NCBI RefSeq assembly: GCF_019097595.1
Contig: NC_080734.1
Location: 16,580,892-16,644,891, forward strand
Direction of reading: 5' to 3'
Length of the DNA stretch: 64,000 nt
Source: Hemibagrus wyckioides
Lineage: Eukaryota; Chordata; Actinopteri; Siluriformes; Bagridae
Both the position numbers and the translations under genes were made by a program. This document shows, one piece after another, positions 1 to 27,567 of the stretch. The notes under the pieces were generated by a model that did not search any database, was not told the origin of the DNA, and worked only from the letters and a program-made list of their open reading frames with translations. Numbering within the stretch: position 1 is the stretch's first letter; the number at the start of each line of letters is the position of its first letter.

Positions 1-3000
1 ACACCCATCGCACACCCATCACACACACCCATCACACACCCATCGCACACCCATCGCACACCCATCACACACCCATCACACACCCATCACACACCCATCA
101 CACACCCATCACACACCCATCACACACCCATCACACACACACACACCCATCACACACCCATCACACACCCATCACACACCCATCACACACCCATCACACA
201 CCCATCACACACACCCATCACACACCCATCACACACATCACACACCCATCACACACCCATCACACACCCATCACACACACCCATCACACACACCCATCAC
301 ACACACCCATCGCACACCCATCACACACACACACACCCATCACACACACCCATCACACACACCCATCACACACACCCATCACACACACACACACCCATCA
401 CACACACCCATCACACACCCATCACACACACCCATCACACACCCATCACACACACCCATCACACACACACACACCCATCACACACCCATCACACACACCC
501 ATCACACACACCCATCACACACACCCATCACACACCCATCACACACACCCATCACACACACACACACCCATCACACACACCCATCACACACCCATCGCAC
601 ACCCATCGCACACCCATCACACACACACACACCCATCGCACACACCCATCACACACACCCATCGCACACCCATCGCACACCCATCGCACACCCATCGCAC
701 ACCCATCGCACACACACACACCCATCGCACACACCCATCGCACACACCCATCGCACACACCCATCGCACACACCCATCGCACACACCCATCTCACACACC
801 CATCACACAGACACCCATCACACAGACACCCACACACACCCATCGCACACCCCCATCGCACACCCATCACACAGACACCCATCACACAGACACCCATCAC
901 ACACCCATCACACACCCATCACACATACATCACACACACATATCACACACACATCACACACCCATCACACACACCCATCACACACACCCATCACACACAC
1001 ACACACCCATCGCACACCCATCGCACACACCCATCGCACACACCCATCGCACACACCCATCGCACACACACACCCATCGCACACACACACACCCATCACA
1101 CACCCATCACACACCCACACACCCATCGCACACCCATCACACACACCCATATTGCACACACCCATATTGCACACACCCATCGCACACACCCATCGCACAC
1201 ACCCATCGCACACCCATCGCACACACCCATCGCACACCCATCACACCGCACACACACACACACCCATCACACACACCCATCGCACACCCATCGCACACAC
1301 CCATCACACACACCCATCACACACACCCATCACACACACCCATCGCACACACCCATCGCACACACCCATCACACACACCCATCACACACACCCATCGCAC
1401 ACACCCATCGCACACACCCATCGCACACACCCATCGCACACACACCCATCGCACACACACACACCCATCGCGCACACCCATCGCACACACACACCCATCG
1501 CACACACACATCACACCCATACGCATCACACACAGACACACACCCATCGCACACACCCATCGCACACACCCATCGCACACACCCATCACACACACCCATC
1601 GCACACACCCATCGCACACACACCCATCGCACACACACCCATCGCACACACACACACCCATCGCACACACCCATCGCACACACACACCCATCGCACACAC
1701 ACACCCATCGCACACACACACCCATCGCACACACACACCCATCGCACACACACACACCCATCGCACACACACACCCATCGCACATCACCACACCACCCAT
1801 CGCACACCATCACACACCCATCGCGCACACACACACCCATCGCACACACACACACCCATCGCACACACCCATCGCACACACACACACCCATCGCACACAC
1901 ACACACCCATCGCACACACACACACCCATCGCACACACCCATCGCACACACACACACCCATCGCACACACCCATCGCACACACACACCCATCGCACACAC
2001 ACACACACCCATCGCACACACACACACACACACCCATCGCACACACCCATCGCACACACCCATCGCACACACCCATCGCACACACCCATCGCACACACAC
2101 CCATCGCACACACACACACCCATCGCACACCCATCACACAGACACCCATCGCACAGACACCCATCGCACACACACACCCATCACACACACACACCCATCA
2201 CACACACACCCATCACACACACCCATCACACACACACACCCATCGCACACCCATCACACACACACACATCGCACACCCATCACACACACACCCATCACAC
2301 ACACACACCCATCGCGCACACACACACCCATCGCACACACACACACCCATCGCACACACCCATCGCACACACACACACCCATCGCACACACACACACCCA
2401 TCGCACACACACACACCCATCGCACACACACACCCATCGCACACACACACCCATCGCACACACACACACCCATCGCACACACACACACCCATCGCACACA
2501 CACACACCCATCGCACACACACACACCCATCGCACACACACACCCATCGCACACACACACACCCATCGCACACACACACACCCATCGCACACACACACAC
2601 CCATCGCACACACACACACATCGCACACACCCATCGCACACACACACCCATCGCACACACCCATCGCACACACCCATCGCACACACCCATCGCACACACA
2701 CACCCATCGCACACCCATCGCACACCCATCGCACACCCATCGCACACACCCATCGCACACACCCATCGCACACACCCATCGCGCACACACACACCCATCG
2801 CGCACACACACACCCATCGCGCACACACACACCCATCGCGCACACACACACCCATCGCGCACACACACACCCATCGCGCACACACACACCCATCGCGCAC
2901 ACACCCATCGCACACACACACCCATCGCACACACACACCCATCGCACACACCCATCGCACACACCCATCGCACACACACACCCATCGCACACACACACAC

Positions 3001-3538
3001 CCATCGCACACCCATCACACACACCCATCGCACACCCATCGCACACACCCATCGCACACACCCATCGCACACGCACACACCCATCGCACACACCCATCGC
3101 ACACCCATCACACACACACATCCATCACACACACACACACCCATCACACACCCATCGCACACACCCATCACACACCCATCACACACACACCCATCACACA
3201 CACACACCCATCACACACACACACCCATCACACACACACACTCATCGCACACCCATCACACACACACACCCATCGCACACCCATCACACACACACCCATC
3301 ACACACACACCCATCACACACACACACCCATCACACACACACACCCATCACACACACACCCATCACACACACACACCCATCACACACACACATCGCACAC
3401 CCATCGCACACCCATCGCACACACCCATCGCACACACACACACCCATCGCACACCCATCGCACACCCATCGCACACCCATCGCACACCCATCGCACACCC
3501 ATCACACACCCATCGCACACCCATCGCACACCCATCGC

Positions 3539-3540
<2 letters not shown>
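1..3540. repeat. Compound minisatellite of CACACCCATC(A/G) units
   Basis: The first 3.5 kb is built almost entirely of CCCATC followed by A or G, separated by CA runs of variable length. The unit ranges from 10 nt (CACACCCATC) to about 18 nt. It starts before base 1. The variant with CCCATCG predominates after about 590, and CCCATCA predominates in the first 590 bases and again around 3100-3400. Long open frames run through it on both strands only because the repeat lacks stops; they read as endless His-Thr-Pro or Val-Cys-Asp-Gly patterns and are not genes. By position it is part of a mysm1 intron. Confidence 0.97.

Positions 3541-3624
<84 letters not shown>
3539..3624. repeat. (TAGA)n microsatellite
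   Basis: About 21 uninterrupted copies of TAGA follow the CACACCCATC array without a spacer. The tract then changes to GATC and CCAT units. It is part of the same mysm1 intron. Confidence 0.97.
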
Positions 3625-4615
3625 CGATCGATCCATCCATTCATCCATCCATCCATCCATCCTACCTATCCATCCATCTCCCCAACTATCCATCCTCCCA
3701 CCCACCCATCCATCCTACCTACCTTATCCATCTATCTATCCATCCATCCATCCCCCTACCCATCCATGCAACCTACCTTATCCATCTATCTATCCATCCA
3801 TGCAACCTACCTTATCCATCTATCTATCCATCCATGCAACCTACCTTATCCATCTATCTATCCATCCATGCAACCTACCTTATCCATCTATCTATCCATC
3901 CATGCAACCTACCTTATCCATCTATCTATCCATCCATCCATCCAACCTACCTACCTTATCTATCTATCCATCCATCCACTTACCCATCCATCCATCCATC
4001 CTACCTACCTACCATCCATGTAACCTACCTTATCCATCTATCTATCCATCCATCCATCCCCCTACCCATCCATGCAACCTACCTTATCCATCTATCTATC
4101 CATCCATGCAACCTACCTTATCCATCTATCTATCCATCCATGCAACCTACCTTATCCATCTATCTATCCATCCATGCAACCTACCTTATCCATCTATCTA
4201 TCCATCCATGCAACCTACCTTATCCATCTATCTATCCATCCATCCATCCAACCTACCTACCTTATCTATCTATCCATCCATCCACTTACCCATCCATCCA
4301 TCCATCCTACCTACCTACCATCCATGTAACCTACCTTATCCATCTATCTATCCATCCATCCATCCATTCACCTACCTACCTACCCATCCATCCACCTACC
4401 TACCTACCTACCCATCCATCCATCCATCCCTCCATCCATCCATCCATCCATCCACCTACCTACCTACCCATCCATCCATCCACCTACCTACCTACCCATC
4501 CATTCATCCATCCAACCTACCTACCCATCCATGCAACCTACCTACCTACCCATCCACCCATCCATCAATATAACCACCCACCAACCCATCTATCTCTCTA
4601 TCTATCTCTCAAAAG
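3625..4615. repeat. CCAT/CTAC tetranucleotide array with 34-bp and 306-bp higher-order repeats
   Basis: The array is made of CCAT, CTAT and CTAC tetranucleotides. Within it a 34-bp unit containing ATGCAACCTACCTTATCC is repeated five times from 3766, and five times again from 4072. The two blocks, including the (CCAT)n and CTTACC linker after them, are near-identical copies about 306 bp apart. After 4370 the pattern decays to simple CCAT/CTAC. Open frames here are by-products of the repeat. Confidence 0.95.
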
Positions 4616-4667
4616 CACACACAATACACAGAGTTAGATTTGTCTAGGTCTACATCTGTAAACTTAC

Positions 4668-9246
<4,579 letters not shown>

Positions 9247-9263
9247 GATGGTGATGAAAAGCG

Positions 9264-9267
9264 CGAG

Positions 9268-9307
<40 letters not shown>

Positions 9308-9312
9308 CCGGG
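9264..9312 (-). promoter_or_regulatory. mysm1 5' flank: CT tract and ETS-like motif
   Basis: A (GA)n run at 9264-9304, read as (CT)n on the gene strand, lies about 18-58 nt upstream of the mysm1 ATG. Directly upstream of it is CCGGAAAT on the minus strand (9304-9311), a good match to the ETS-family core common in TATA-less vertebrate promoters. That this is the proximal promoter or 5' UTR is inference. No TATA box is seen nearby. Confidence 0.4.
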
Positions 9313-9732
9313 TTGCTTGTTTTTCCACATGACACCATGTGGTCAGGAGGTAATACTGCAGTCCAGTCAATGCACATCCAATGTTGGTGTTAATAAATAC
9401 TTTTTGTGTGTACTGTAAGTTTATAAGAATCCAATAAACATCATAAACATTTATCCAAAACAGGCACAGATGTTAGTTCATTCATTTTCTCTGACAAAAA
9501 TCCCTGTAATGGACATCACTGGTTTATATTAGTGCTGGTAGCAACTAACACAGGGTCTGGATCAGCTCCTAGTCCAGTAACCAGGGCACTGACCGGAGAG
9601 TCGGACATTTTACGGGCTATCTCTTTCTCTCACTTTCTCCTTCCAGTGCACTAGAACGTTCACGCCTTCCCGTAATGCACAGAGTAAACCAGGAAGCATC
9701 GATGCTGACTATGTTCCTTTACTGAAGTCATA

Positions 9733-10980
9733 CACTATATTGCCAAAAGTATTCGCTCACCCATCCAAATAATCAGAATCAGGTGTTCCAATCACTTCCA
9801 TGGCCACAGGTGTATAAAATCAAGCACCTAGGCATGCAGACTGTTTTTACAAACATTTGTGAAAGAATGGGTCGCTCTCAGGAGCTCAGTGAATTCCAGT
9901 GTGGAACTGTGATAGGATGCCACCTGTGCAACAAATCCAGTCGTGAAATTTCCTCGCTCCTAAATATTCCACAGTCAACTGTCAGCTGTATTATAAGAAC
10001 GTGGAAGTGTTTGGGAACGACAGCAACTCAGCCACGAAGTGGTAGGCCACGTAAACTGACGGAGCGGGGTCAGCGGATGCTGAGGCGCATAGTGCGAAGA
10101 GGTCGCCAACTTTCTGCAGAGACAATCGCTACAGACCTCCAAACTTCATGTGGCCTTCAGATTAGCTCAAGAACAGTGCGCAGAGAGCTTCATGGAATGG
10201 GTTTCCATGGCCGAGCAGCTGCATCCAAGCCATACATCACCAAGTGCAATGCAAAGCGTCGGATGCAGTGGTGTAAAGCACGCCGCCACTGGACTCTAGA
10301 GCAGTGGAGACGCGTTCTCTGGAGTGACGAATCGTGCTTCTCCATCTGGCAATCTGATGGACGAGTCTGGGTTTGGCGGTTGCCAGGAGAACGGTACTTG
10401 TCTGACTACATTGTGCCAAGTGTAAAGTTTGGTGGAGGGGGGATTATGGTGTGGGGTTGTTTTTCAGGAGCTGGGCTTGGCCCCTTAGTTCCAGTGAAAG
10501 GAACTCTGAATGCTTCAGCATACCAAGACATTTTGGACAATTCCATGCTCCCAACTTTGTGGGAACAGTTTGGAGCTGGCCCCTTCCTCGTCCAACATGA
10601 CTGTGCACCAGTGACCAAAGCAAGGTCCATAAAGACATGGATGACAGAGTCTGGTGTGGATGAACTTGACTGGCCTGCACAGAGTCCTGACCTCAACCCG
10701 ATAGAACACCTTTGGGATGAATTAGAGCGGAGACTGAGAGCCAGGCCTTCTCGTCCAACATCAGTGTGTGACCTCACAAATGCGCTTCTGGAAGAATGGT
10801 CAAAAATTCCCATAAACACACTCCTAAACCTTGTGGACAGCCTTCCCAGAAGAGTTGAAGCTGTTATAGCTGCAAAGGGTGGACCGACGTCATATTGAAC
10901 CTTATGGATTAGTAATGGGATGTCACTTAAGTTCATATGCGAGTCAAGGCAGGTGAGCAAATACTTTTTGCAATATAGTG
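9733..10980 (+). mobile_element. Apparently full-length Tc1/mariner element
   Basis: The element is 1248 bp between TA dinucleotides (9731-9732 and 10981-10982), the target duplication of this superfamily. The TIRs begin CACTATATTGCCAAAAGTAT on the left and, inverted, CACTATATTGCAAAAAGTAT on the right; 27 of the first 29 bases match. It carries one uninterrupted transposase gene. It sits about 490 bp upstream of mysm1 in the intergenic region and has decayed relatives at 24212, 29651 and 31450. Confidence 0.95.
9867..10898 (+). CDS. Tc1-family DD34E transposase, 343 aa, intact
   Basis: This enzyme cuts and pastes its own element in the nucleus. I chose the ATG at 9867 ([10 protein letters not shown]) because it gives 343 residues, the usual Tc1 length; an in-frame ATG at 9783 would add 28 untypical residues. 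The N-terminal paired-like helix-turn-helix spans roughly residues 5-115, with a GRPRKLT motif at 59-65. The catalytic triad is visible: D154 in LWSDES, D245 in LVQHD and E280 in SPDLNPIE, with exactly 34 residues between D245 and E280 (DD34E). The Gly-rich stretch [13 protein letters not shown] at 188-200 and [15 protein letters not shown] near the C-terminus are also family traits. There is no stop or frameshift. Whether it is expressed cannot be seen; no promoter is evident beyond the TIR. Confidence 0.95.
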   Translation: MGRSQELSEFQCGTVIGCHLCNKSSREISSLLNIPQSTVSCIIRTWKCLGTTATQPRSGRPRKLTERGQRMLRRIVRRGRQLSAETIATDLQTSCGLQISSRTVRRELHGMGFHGRAAASKPYITKCNAKRRMQWCKARRHWTLEQWRRVLWSDESCFSIWQSDGRVWVWRLPGERYLSDYIVPSVKFGGGGIMVWGCFSGAGLGPLVPVKGTLNASAYQDILDNSMLPTLWEQFGAGPFLVQHDCAPVTKARSIKTWMTESGVDELDWPAQSPDLNPIEHLWDELERRLRARPSRPTSVCDLTNALLEEWSKIPINTLLNLVDSLPRRVEAVIAAKGGPTSY

Positions 10981-11259
10981 TATTTCCTGAAGACTCTCAG
11001 CCAGCTTCATCTATAAATATAAGTAGCTTGTGGTCTGTCAAAGGTTAATGAATTTTAACTTTATTTGATGTTCTGTACACTGCTATATACGGTTTGTTTG
11101 AGTCGTAATGACTAAGGGTTTGATAACTATTTGCCAGAAATGTTGCGACATTTCAGAAAGATAACAGTTGTTGATAACTTGACATTTTATAATGTCATGT
11201 CACCGGAAATTGTGTCCCAATGTGTAGTGAGCCAGAGTCCTTACCAGAGCCCCAATTTA

Positions 11260-11797
<538 letters not shown>

Positions 11798-11946
11798 TAT
11801 CTACATTATATACTGATTCACCACTTGGGGAGCTAGAGATCTGATTTAGACACACCCACATGCTTTTGTGCTCCATGTAAACAGATTTTAAAAATAAACA
11901 TGTCGTTGTTTTTATAGTGAAGTTTTCTGTGAGATTTTTATGTGAA

Positions 11947-11998
11947 TTTTTTATTATTATAATAATAATTATTATTATTATGACTACTATCATTACAT

Positions 11999-12059
<61 letters not shown>

Positions 12060-12075
12060 GTAATAATAATATTGC
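11947..12075. repeat. (TAA)n microsatellite
   Basis: The tract is TTATTATAA-rich and then a long, almost pure (ATA/TAA)n run from about 12001 to 12058. It is intergenic. The flanks down to about 12530 are AT-rich and hold nothing I can identify. Confidence 0.95.
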
Positions 12076-12534
12076 TGTTTATAATACATTTATAATTTAT
12101 TATTTATAAATAAATTAAAACAGAGCCTAGTTTTCACACTTTCCACAACGTAACTATAAACAAATAAAAAGTAGGATGTCATTTTTTAAGCAAATAAAAG
12201 ACTGTTAGCATTAGGAAACTGCTGTGGTTTAAACCAGTTTCAGAGCATCCTGTTATAGGAAATGAATCCATTTCAGCAACACAAAGCTTTACAAAGCTGC
12301 TGTTTTGTTTCTTACATGTTGTCACATCGTCTCTAAACACTGTGTTTTGTTGAGCTTGTTCTTGTATGTCATGTTTTATGTAGTGTGATGAATGTGTAGT
12401 GCTGTTTTCCCTGCTGTTGTGATTTACCCTTCTGTGAAGTGTCCTCAGTCTGCTCTAGTGTATGGCTATAAGTGTATGTGTGTACCTCATAAATATTATA
12501 TACACTTCCAACTGTCCATGAATGAATATCCATA

Positions 12535-13150
12535 TCAATCAGCCATAACATTAAAAACACAGAAGTGAATAACATTGATTATATCCTTACAGTGGCAGCT
12601 GTCAGTGGGTGGGCCAGTACAGCTGTCAGTGGGTGGGCCTGTACTGGTCAGGCTGTAGGTACAGTCAGTTCTTGAAGCAGGAAAAATGGACAAGTGTAAG
12701 AAGCTGAGTGAGTCTGACCAAGGATCGAATTGTACTGGTTAGACGACTGGGTCAGAGCATCTTCAAAACATCAGGTCTTGCGGGATATTCCCGGTTTGCA
12801 GGGGTTACTACCTACCAAAAGTGCTCTAAGGAAGAACAACTTGTTAACCAGAGACAGCAGACAGGGTCATGGACACCCAGGGCTTACTGATGCGAGTGGT
12901 GAAAGAAAGCAATCCTGTCTGGTCCGAACCCACAGAAGAGCTACTGCAGAAGAAACTGCTGAAAAAGTTCGTGCTGGCCTACAGATTCTCAATCTGATCA
13001 AACATCTGATCCATGAAGACTCCACCATGCAACTTACATGACTTAAAGCACCTGCTTAGTTCCAGATACAACAGCACACCTTTATGGAGTTTAGGCCATA
13101 TACTAGCAGCACTATACAATATTAGGCCGGTAGTTATAATGTTATGGCTG
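12535..13150 (+). mobile_element. Decayed Tc1-like element, divergent subfamily (copy F)
   Basis: The ends are inverted: ATCAGCCATAACATTAAAAA on the left and ...TATAATGTTATGGCTGAT on the right. A broken frame (12708-12890) reads LTKDRIVLVRRLGQSIFKTS then GLAGYSRFAGVTTYQK, a diverged transposase helix-turn-helix. Beyond 12980 no DDE domain remains. It is related to, but distinct from, copies A-E. Confidence 0.75.
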
Positions 13151-13244
13151 ATCACCAGTCGTGATCTTAGTTCCCTGCTCAAGATAATAGCTGTGCTTAG
13201 ATCTGTTGTAGCATCTGAAAGTGTTGGTGACTGATGATATACAG

Positions 13245-13428
13245 CAGGGATCCTCAAATCTGATCCTCTTTCCTGCAGAGTTTAGCACTAACCTTAATCA
13301 AACCCACATGAGCATGCTAATCAGTGTCTTCAGGATCATTAGAAAATCACAGGCAGAGGAGTATGATCAGGGTTGGAGCTAAACTCTGCATTGGATTGGC
13401 CCTCCAGGGCAAGATTTGAGGAACCCTG
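13245..13428. mobile_element. hAT-like MITE with 8-bp target duplication
   Basis: A 184-bp element with terminal inverted repeats CAGGGATCCTCAAATCT and AGATTTGAGGAACCCTG, and complementary subterminal arms (CTGCAGAGTTTAGC against GCTAAACTCTGCA). It is flanked by ATATACAG and ATATAGAG, an 8-bp duplication with one mismatch, typical of hAT elements. It has no coding capacity. Confidence 0.85.
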
Positions 13429-14084
13429 ATATAGAGAATGTCATTAAACAATCAAAGCAGCAGAAATCCAGTGTAAACTTGTTATCTTTATTCACATTCT
13501 CCTCTGAGGATCAGCCAGGCAGCTGAACCCTCGTGAACGTACACAGGAATGATCAGAATATGCCTCGGCTATTCTTCTCTCACATCCTCTATTCTCTACA
13601 CACACACACACACACACACACAACCTTAGTAATCTATCATGTACTCATTAACGTGGTGCGTATATGACCACCTGGTGCGACAAGTACAGTACACATGATT
13701 ATGGGGCATGAACATCTAGTACCTGTTTCATACAGTTACACTTAGTGTGGCATGTTAATGGACATCACGATGTGTTGCATTGCATCAGGAGAACTAAGAG
13801 AGGTGTAGCGGAGCAAACAGGCCCGTCCCGGCCCTCTCCGGAGCAGATCAGCAAGCACTAGCGACATTCACAAGACAACTGCGAAAACAAGAGATACAAT
13901 TCACAATTTGTACATTTTAGAGATTAAATTGTCATACACATTATTTACTCTTTATCTCTTAGTTCTGTTTGGTCTCATGGAGTTCATTTACTGTGTACTG
14001 CATCAGCGCTACATGGTCGAAATGAACAATAAAAGCTTTGTGACTTTACTATTTCAAGGCCACAACATCCAAAACATATAATTC

Positions 14085-14391
14085 AATTCAGTTTAATTCA
14101 ATTTTGTTTGTATAGCACCTTTAACATTGGGCATTGTCTCAAAGCAGCTTTACAGAACATAAGAAGTAACTTAACGAAGCATAAATTAGGAGCAATCTAA
14201 TTTGGCAGATTATTGTTAGAATGGACCGAGTGGAGTATTGGATGTATCCATGAAAATACTGAAAAAAGGATGAACTGAATGTCTTCTCATTCATCATACA
14301 CATGAGAACCATGAAGTCTATCCTAGGAAACTCAGGGCTCAAGGCAGAACACACCCTGGATGAGGTGCCAACCCATCACAGAACACAATTA
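14085..14391 (-). repeat. Interspersed repeat, 5' segment (AATTCAATT tail family plus unclassified repeat)
   Basis: The segment ATTCAATTCAGTTTAATTCA followed by TTGTATAGCACCTTTAACATT and CATTGTCTCAAAGCAGCTTT is the inverted 3' tail of a repeat family. The same tail occurs at 18062-18130 (same orientation) and at 59128-59365 (opposite). From about 14310 it continues into another common fish repeat (CACCCTGGATGAGGTGCCAA) that resumes at 14570, after the SINE. Confidence 0.7.
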
Positions 14392-14575
14392 TATTTACAT
14401 TGACATATCTGGCAGACATCCTTATCCAGAGCGACTTACAATTTATCCGATTTTATACAACTGAGCTATTGAGGGTTAAGGGCCTTGCTCAGGGGCCCAG
14501 CTCGATGGACCTGGGATTTAAACTCACAACCTTCTGATCAGTAATCCAACCCCTTAACCACTAAACACTCATTCA
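14392..14575 (-). mobile_element. tRNA-derived SINE inserted in an older repeat
   Basis: On the minus strand the head reads TTTAGTGGTTAAGGGGTTGG, then GTGAGTTTAAATCCCAGGTC (degenerate B-box). The body has GGGCCCCTGAGCAAGGCCCT, and the tail GTCGCTCTGGATAAGGATGT then CTGCCAGATATG. On both sides lies a single interrupted repeat (see 14085), so this is a nested insertion. The same family is found at 27607 and 38028, and as a tail fragment near 43225. Confidence 0.85.
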
Positions 14576-15587
14576 CACACTATGGACAATTTAGAGAAGC
14601 CATTCAGCCTACAGAGGCATTTCTTTGGACTGGAAGAGGACACTGGAGCACCCAGAAACCTCCAAACACATGGCGCCAACCCTATAGGTGCCACTTTACT
14701 TATAAAGTAAATTTTTCTTTTTATTTCTATTATTGCCGGTTTAAAATGACCGTCCATTTAAGGTGCTAATTATTAAGTACCTTTTTTGGTGCTGGTTTTT
14801 GTGAACCTGTAATAGAGACCAGTGTGTGCTGTCAAATGGCTGATTGTGTATCTGAAGTAATATGGGGTTCCATCACACTACAAGAAACCAGCTTCCCAGA
14901 AGCCCAGGAGTATAACTGAGGGAGGAAAAGAAGTCCAGCCATCAGGACTGTCTGTTTAAAGAACCTTAAAATATATGTTTTTTAACTGACAGGAAGTGAT
15001 CAGGCAGCGAGTGAATAAGTCCAGCCCATTAGGTTTGATTGACAGGTGATTACATTTCAATTGAACAGAAACAAACCATGCACAAAAAACGACTGAAAAC
15101 TATTTCTTTAGAGGACGTTTTCTCCCCGAATCCGAACAAAGAATACAATAAGACATGATTGAATTCTTCATTCTGATTTTTACGACACAAGCAGCCTAGC
15201 ATGTAGCGCCTTGAAGCTTACAGCATAAACATTGGAGATTAAACATGTAGTAATTGAACGGAAAACCACAATATGTGAAAAGGTTTCGATTTATAAGCAA
15301 CCGAGTGGAGCTTACCTTTACAAATAACACAAAATAAACAGTGTCCACTCTGCAGTCCGTGTCCATCTTATACTGTGCATAATTCTAATCACTCCACAAC
15401 TAGAGCGTGATTTTTTTTTAACTCTTTATTAAACCTGATTATATTTAAACTTTCAATTAATAACATTATTATCGACAGAAATTACTAGAAGGTGACACAC
15501 ACAACATGTAATACAGTGTTTATGTGATTACTGAATGACCAGGCAGAAAAATATATCTTTTAATAAAACACAAACGGAGGTTCCAGC
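14576..15587. other. Intergenic stretch downstream of scrn2
   Basis: From 14576 to about 14660 it is the remainder of the repeat interrupted by the SINE (TATGGACAATTTAGAGAAGCC). After that the sequence is AT-rich and unique-looking. I see no exon with conserved protein sequence, no TIR pair and no tRNA. Confidence 0.6.
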
Positions 15588-15593
15588 TTTATT
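15588..15593 (-). terminator. scrn2: Candidate scrn2 polyadenylation signal
   Basis: AATAAA on the minus strand (TTTATT on plus), about 310 nt after the scrn2 stop codon. It is the first well-placed canonical signal in an AT-rich context. Actual use is inference; others occur further down, near 15425. Confidence 0.45.
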
Positions 15594-15902
15594 ACATACT
15601 TATAAAGTCCTGTTGAATATCTCACACTCAGCTCCAAGCAGATTTTCAGTTAGCGTGAACATAGCCCTCAGATAATTGTCATTTTTGCCTAATTAATTTT
15701 GTTCACATTTGCTGTTAAAAGGCAGAAACGCCTCTTCTCCGTATTGCCGGAGCAACGGGTCAGAACACTGTATTGACCGCAGCCAGTTCCATGTTGTTAA
15801 CTCTGCATTACTGTGAGCTCTGTTAGCCAGCAGGATTAAACAGCGCTGCTTCGTGTGAACTGAGCAGCAGATTGTGAATGTGGATTATTTACCTGCTCGG
15901 TC

Positions 15903-26820
<10,918 letters not shown>

Positions 26821-27130
26821 TCATTCTCTCTCTCTCTCTGTCTCTCTCTCCCTGTCTTTCTTACATTCGGTCTCTCTCTCTCTCTCTCTCTCTGTGTCTT
26901 TCTCTCTTTCTGTCTCTCTCTCTCTCTCTCTCTCTGTGTCTTTCTCTCTTTCTGTCTCTCTCTCTCTGTGTCTCTCTCACTTTCTGTCTCTCTCTCTCTC
27001 TCTGTGTCTTTCTCTCTTTCTGTCTCTCTCTCTCTCTCTCTGTGTCTTTCTCTCTTTCTGTCTCTCTCTCTCTGTGTCTTTCTCACTTTCTGTCTCTCTC
27101 TCTCTCTGTGTCTTTCTCTCTGTCTTTTTC
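26821..27130. repeat. (TC)n array with TGTGTCTTTCTC spacers
   Basis: CT runs are interrupted at roughly regular intervals by TGTGTCTTTCTCTCTTTCTG, giving a degenerate minisatellite pattern of some 30-45 bp per repeat. The open frames (Ser-Leu on plus, Arg-Glu on minus) are repeat artefacts. Confidence 0.95.
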
Positions 27131-27567
27131 TAACTTCTAACTCTTTCTCTCTTCTAATTGGCTGCATCTCCTGTCAGTCACAATACAGCCAGACCTCTTT
27201 GAGCTTACACATAATAACATTTGGCATATCTGAGCTGGCATGAAACATATGAGGCCAAATTTCTCACCATATCCAAACCTGACACCCTGAACTCACATTC
27301 ACAGCAGCAAAGCAAGAGTGACAAGTGAGATCTCACTTCTACGCAACTTAAATATAAAGCAATAAAACAACGTTTTCCATTTGTAAAAGATATATGACCT
27401 GTGGGGGTTCAGCAGGACTCTCTAGATTACAAACTCCTCAGCACTAATACTGACACCACTGACTCACTAATTAAGGGCAGAGTTCACACTCAAACACACA
27501 CTCCAGGATAAATGATTTGCTAAGTTGTGTTTCAGTGCACCAGCAATAGCCTTTGCGAATACACGAA

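Noticed and set aside
1152..3542. 796-codon open frame of His-Thr-Pro repeats
   Set aside because: It is simply the CACACCCATC satellite read in a frame without stops. Similar frames run on both strands and none shows splice or start context.
1..4615. CRISPR array or centromeric/telomeric DNA
   Set aside because: No unique spacers of constant length, no TTAGGG, and the array sits within an intron of mysm1.
3766..4637. Pro/Ile/Tyr-rich frames in the CCAT array
   Set aside because: A tetranucleotide repeat read in several frames; no coding signature.
9783..9866. N-terminal extension of the Tc1 transposase
   Set aside because: The 28 extra residues are translated TIR/UTR sequence. The usual 343-residue Tc1 protein starts at 9867.
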